DNA of 64,000 nucleotides from NCBI GenBank assembly GCA_964019055.1, contig OZ025221.1:5906968-5970967 (forward strand). Reading direction: 5' to 3'. The notes beneath the pieces are model-generated. The model saw only the letters and a program-made list of their open reading frames with translations. It ran no database searches and was not told where the DNA came from. Both the position numbers and the translations under genes were made by a program. Every line of letters starts with the position of its first letter. Positions within the stretch are counted from its first letter, which is position 1. The DNA is from Anthopleura xanthogrammica (taxonomy: Eukaryota; Cnidaria; Anthozoa; Actiniaria; Actiniidae). This document shows, in pieces, positions 61,454 through 64,000 of the stretch.

Positions 61454-64000
61454 AAATAATGGTAATTGAACTGAGTGAAGTGCAATTTGGTCTGAAATAA
61501 AATGAGTGATTACAAAATTGCAAGACCGCGTAGCGGGAGTGCAAATTGTTAATCACGAGTTTGACTTCATGGAGACCAAAATTGCAAGACACGAAGTTCA
61601 ATTACCACTTAGTTAGATCCATTTTAAAATCACTAACAGCAAACTGTAGGAGTTTAAAATTTGAAATCCATTTTTTCAATTTCATCCATTTTCACCAAAA
61701 TCTCCTTCAACATTTTTGCTCATGCTTTGAATTGGCATTTGTTTTCTGTAATCTGATTGGTCAAATTTTATGTTTCTGCAATTTCATTGGCTCTTTAAAA
61801 CTCAAAATTTGTGAATAAATCGCACAGCTGAGAGCCAAACAGATTGCAGTATTTGCTTATGATTTCAAAATGGATATAATTAGGATGACAATGACGATGG
61901 TGTTAATGATGATGACGTTTTTGATGATGATGATAATGATAATGATAATAATGATGATGATGATAAAGATAATCATGATGATGATGATAAAGATAATCAT
62001 GATGATGATGATAAAGATAATCATGATGATGATGATAAAGATAATCATGATGATGATGATAAAGATAATCATGATGGTGATGATGATGATAAAGATAATC
62101 ATGATGGTGATGAAGATGATAAAGATAATCATGATGGTGATGATGATGATAAAGATAATCATGATGATGATGATAAAGATAATCATGATGATGATGATAA
62201 AGATAATAATGATGATGATGATAAAGATAATCATGATGGTGATGATGATGATGATATGACGACAAGAACAATAATAATGACAATGAAGATAATAATAATA
62301 AAATGATATTGACAAAACTTATTTATCCTAGAATGATAATACGCGAGTAGAATCTAAAAATGACCTACTAAAACTTGATTTCTCTAGAAAGTATTTCATT
62401 TATTCGCGTTACCAGACATGCAGGAAATAATGTACTTGAAGTTGGCGTAGTCAATTGATGGCGGGGAAAGCTTAAAGATTGAAATCTTTAATGAATGAAG
62501 ACTTTGATATCATTGTCTGAGATCCAGGAAAGAATGAATTTGTTCCGTTTTGCGGTTATGATCGAAGGAGATCTAGGAATTTGATTATTAGCGGCTAGGT
62601 CTAGATGTTACGAACAGTATGACGTGGAAATAGACTTGATTATGTCGATATTGAGAGATTAAAGAATATTATATACTGGTGCGTGTCCTTGTACTATATC
62701 ATGAATACAAGATGAGACGTGTGTTCACCATCATTTAAATCTCCACCATCGCCTTCATGATCAACATGAATTATTATCAACGTTATTATCAACATTATGA
62801 ATCATTACTATCATCGCCATGTACCACCATACACTATCAACAATCATGATCATCACAGAAATATACCACGGACCACCACCATCATCTTCATAATCCACGT
62901 TATTATCAACATTATGAATCATTACTACCATCGCCATGTACCACCATACACAATGAACAATCATCATTATCATCACATAAATGCACCATTGTCCACCACC
63001 ATCACCTTCATAATCAACGTTTTTATCAACATTATGAATCATTACCACCATACACTATCAACAATCATTATCATCACATAAATACACCATTGTCCACCAC
63101 CATCACCTTCATAATCCACGTTATTATCAACATTATGAATCTTTACTACCATCGCCATGTACCACCATACACTATCAACAATCATGATCATCATGATCAT
63201 CACATAAACACCACCACGACCTTTACAATCATCATCATCATCATCGTCCCCATCTCCCATCACCGTCTTCAAACATTCAGAAATATGAATGAATATCAGT
63301 CATCATTTACATCACCATCATCATCACTGCATCATTATCGCTATCAACACCTATCATCATTATCATGAACCTCATTCAATCAATATTATTATTATTATTA
63401 TTAAAAAACCTTTTTAAAGAAACCAAAGTTGAACGGTAAAAAATGAGTGATATTCACTCTCTATTAAATAATACTAACTTGCTCTGAAAGTGAGAGATGC
63501 AAAACGCAAAAAGGAAATGAAAATGGTAGCAAATACTATTATAGTATTTGATTCAATCACGTCCTAGTTTCCTGTGCCGAAAATCAGAACCATGAAATTC
63601 ATTGCTTTTAATAACCAGTCCATCAAGGCTCTCATCAGATTTAAAACTTATGTAAACACAATGCTTTGACTAGTTTACTCTAATAACCTTGAACGAATGG
63701 AAAATAACATTCAAAATATCGATGGAGCCCTTGATAAAATATTCTAATTAAATCGAGACGTTTGTCTCGTTTTGAAAAACAAATACGAGTTGAAAAAATA
63801 CCGAAAATGAATACAATTATCGAGGTGTTAGTGATGTTGTTTTCAGTACTGTGCTGTGTGAAATCAGGAGTATTTATCTTTTGAAATTAAAAAAATATTT
63901 TCTAACTTTACAACATACAATTATTACATAAAATGTTCAATTAGATTTCTTGTATATAAGCTATATAATATAATATAAGCTTTCATTTTTGCATCTTTTA
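61256..64000. repeat. Cav3 5' intron sequence with microsatellites and a GAT-rich minisatellite
   Basis: No exon is visible. Repeats: (GAT)n at 61390-61455; an ATGATGATGATAAAGATAATC-type array at about 61905-62255; and a ~120-bp tandem repeat at about 62755-63370 with units containing CATTATGAATCATTACTA, CGCCATGTACCACCATACAC and TCCACCACCATC. ORFs in them (poly-His, poly-Ile/Met) are artefacts. No AAGGATAT word (reverse of a U12 AT-AC donor) was found to the right of 61256, so the upstream channel exon probably lies outside the window. Confidence 0.8.

Noticed and set aside
61857..63368. His-, Ile- and Met-rich ORFs
   Set aside because: Artefacts of GAT-type repeats within the Cav3 5' intron region.

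Overview
The window is animal nuclear DNA: AT-rich, with intron-split genes, conventional GT-AG splice sites, long satellite arrays and many short transposon relics. The gene set (a T-type calcium channel, IFT27, a canopy-family chaperone, MRPL27, a HES repressor and an AIG1/ADTRP-type hydrolase), the short introns and the repeat types suggest a cnidarian, most likely an anthozoan (sea anemone or stony coral). That placement is inference, because no species-diagnostic locus is present. I joined exons by eye from splice sites, reading frame and protein family pattern.

Layout. At 2.0-6.7 kb IFT27 (minus, seven exons, complete, 186 aa) shares a 343-bp divergent promoter with an unrecognised two-exon gene (plus, 329 aa). 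At 7.7-9.9 kb lies an intronless AIG1/ADTRP-type membrane hydrolase (minus), whose 5' flank is duplicated in inverted orientation, the second arm being split by an insertion. At 11.2-13.3 kb a two-exon gene (plus, 500 aa) encodes a small single-pass membrane protein whose cytoplasmic tail carries five YxN motifs and one YxxM, the architecture of a transmembrane signalling adaptor. Two related minisatellites follow (13.9-16.5 kb); the first repeats TGACGTGG, the ATF6/XBP1 consensus, in most monomers.

At 17.1-17.8 kb is a charged unrecognised gene (minus). At 18.4-23.1 kb a canopy (CNPY3/4-like) gene (minus) and MRPL27 (plus) are divergent over 377 bp. At 24.8-25.4 kb is a HES gene ending in WRPW. 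From 28 to 36.4 kb there are transposon relics, a 5.2-kb satellite of 40-bp monomers with higher-order duplication, and a perfect 55-bp inverted repeat at its edge. Two unrecognised disordered-protein genes (minus) lie at 38.1-39.4 and 42.3-43.3 kb.

From 45.8 kb to 61.2 kb runs a T-type (Cav3) calcium channel alpha1 gene (minus). I traced 26 exons that keep one open frame for 2,034 codons from domain I S1 to the stop. The pore signature is E-E-D-D. The first visible exon appears to follow a U12-type AT-AC intron, so the N-terminal exon lies beyond the window. The introns hold an unusual set of exon-fragment duplications, including an eight- to nine-copy tandem array of the end of the domain IV S4 voltage-sensor exon with its splice donor. 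The remaining 2.8 kb is microsatellite-rich intron.
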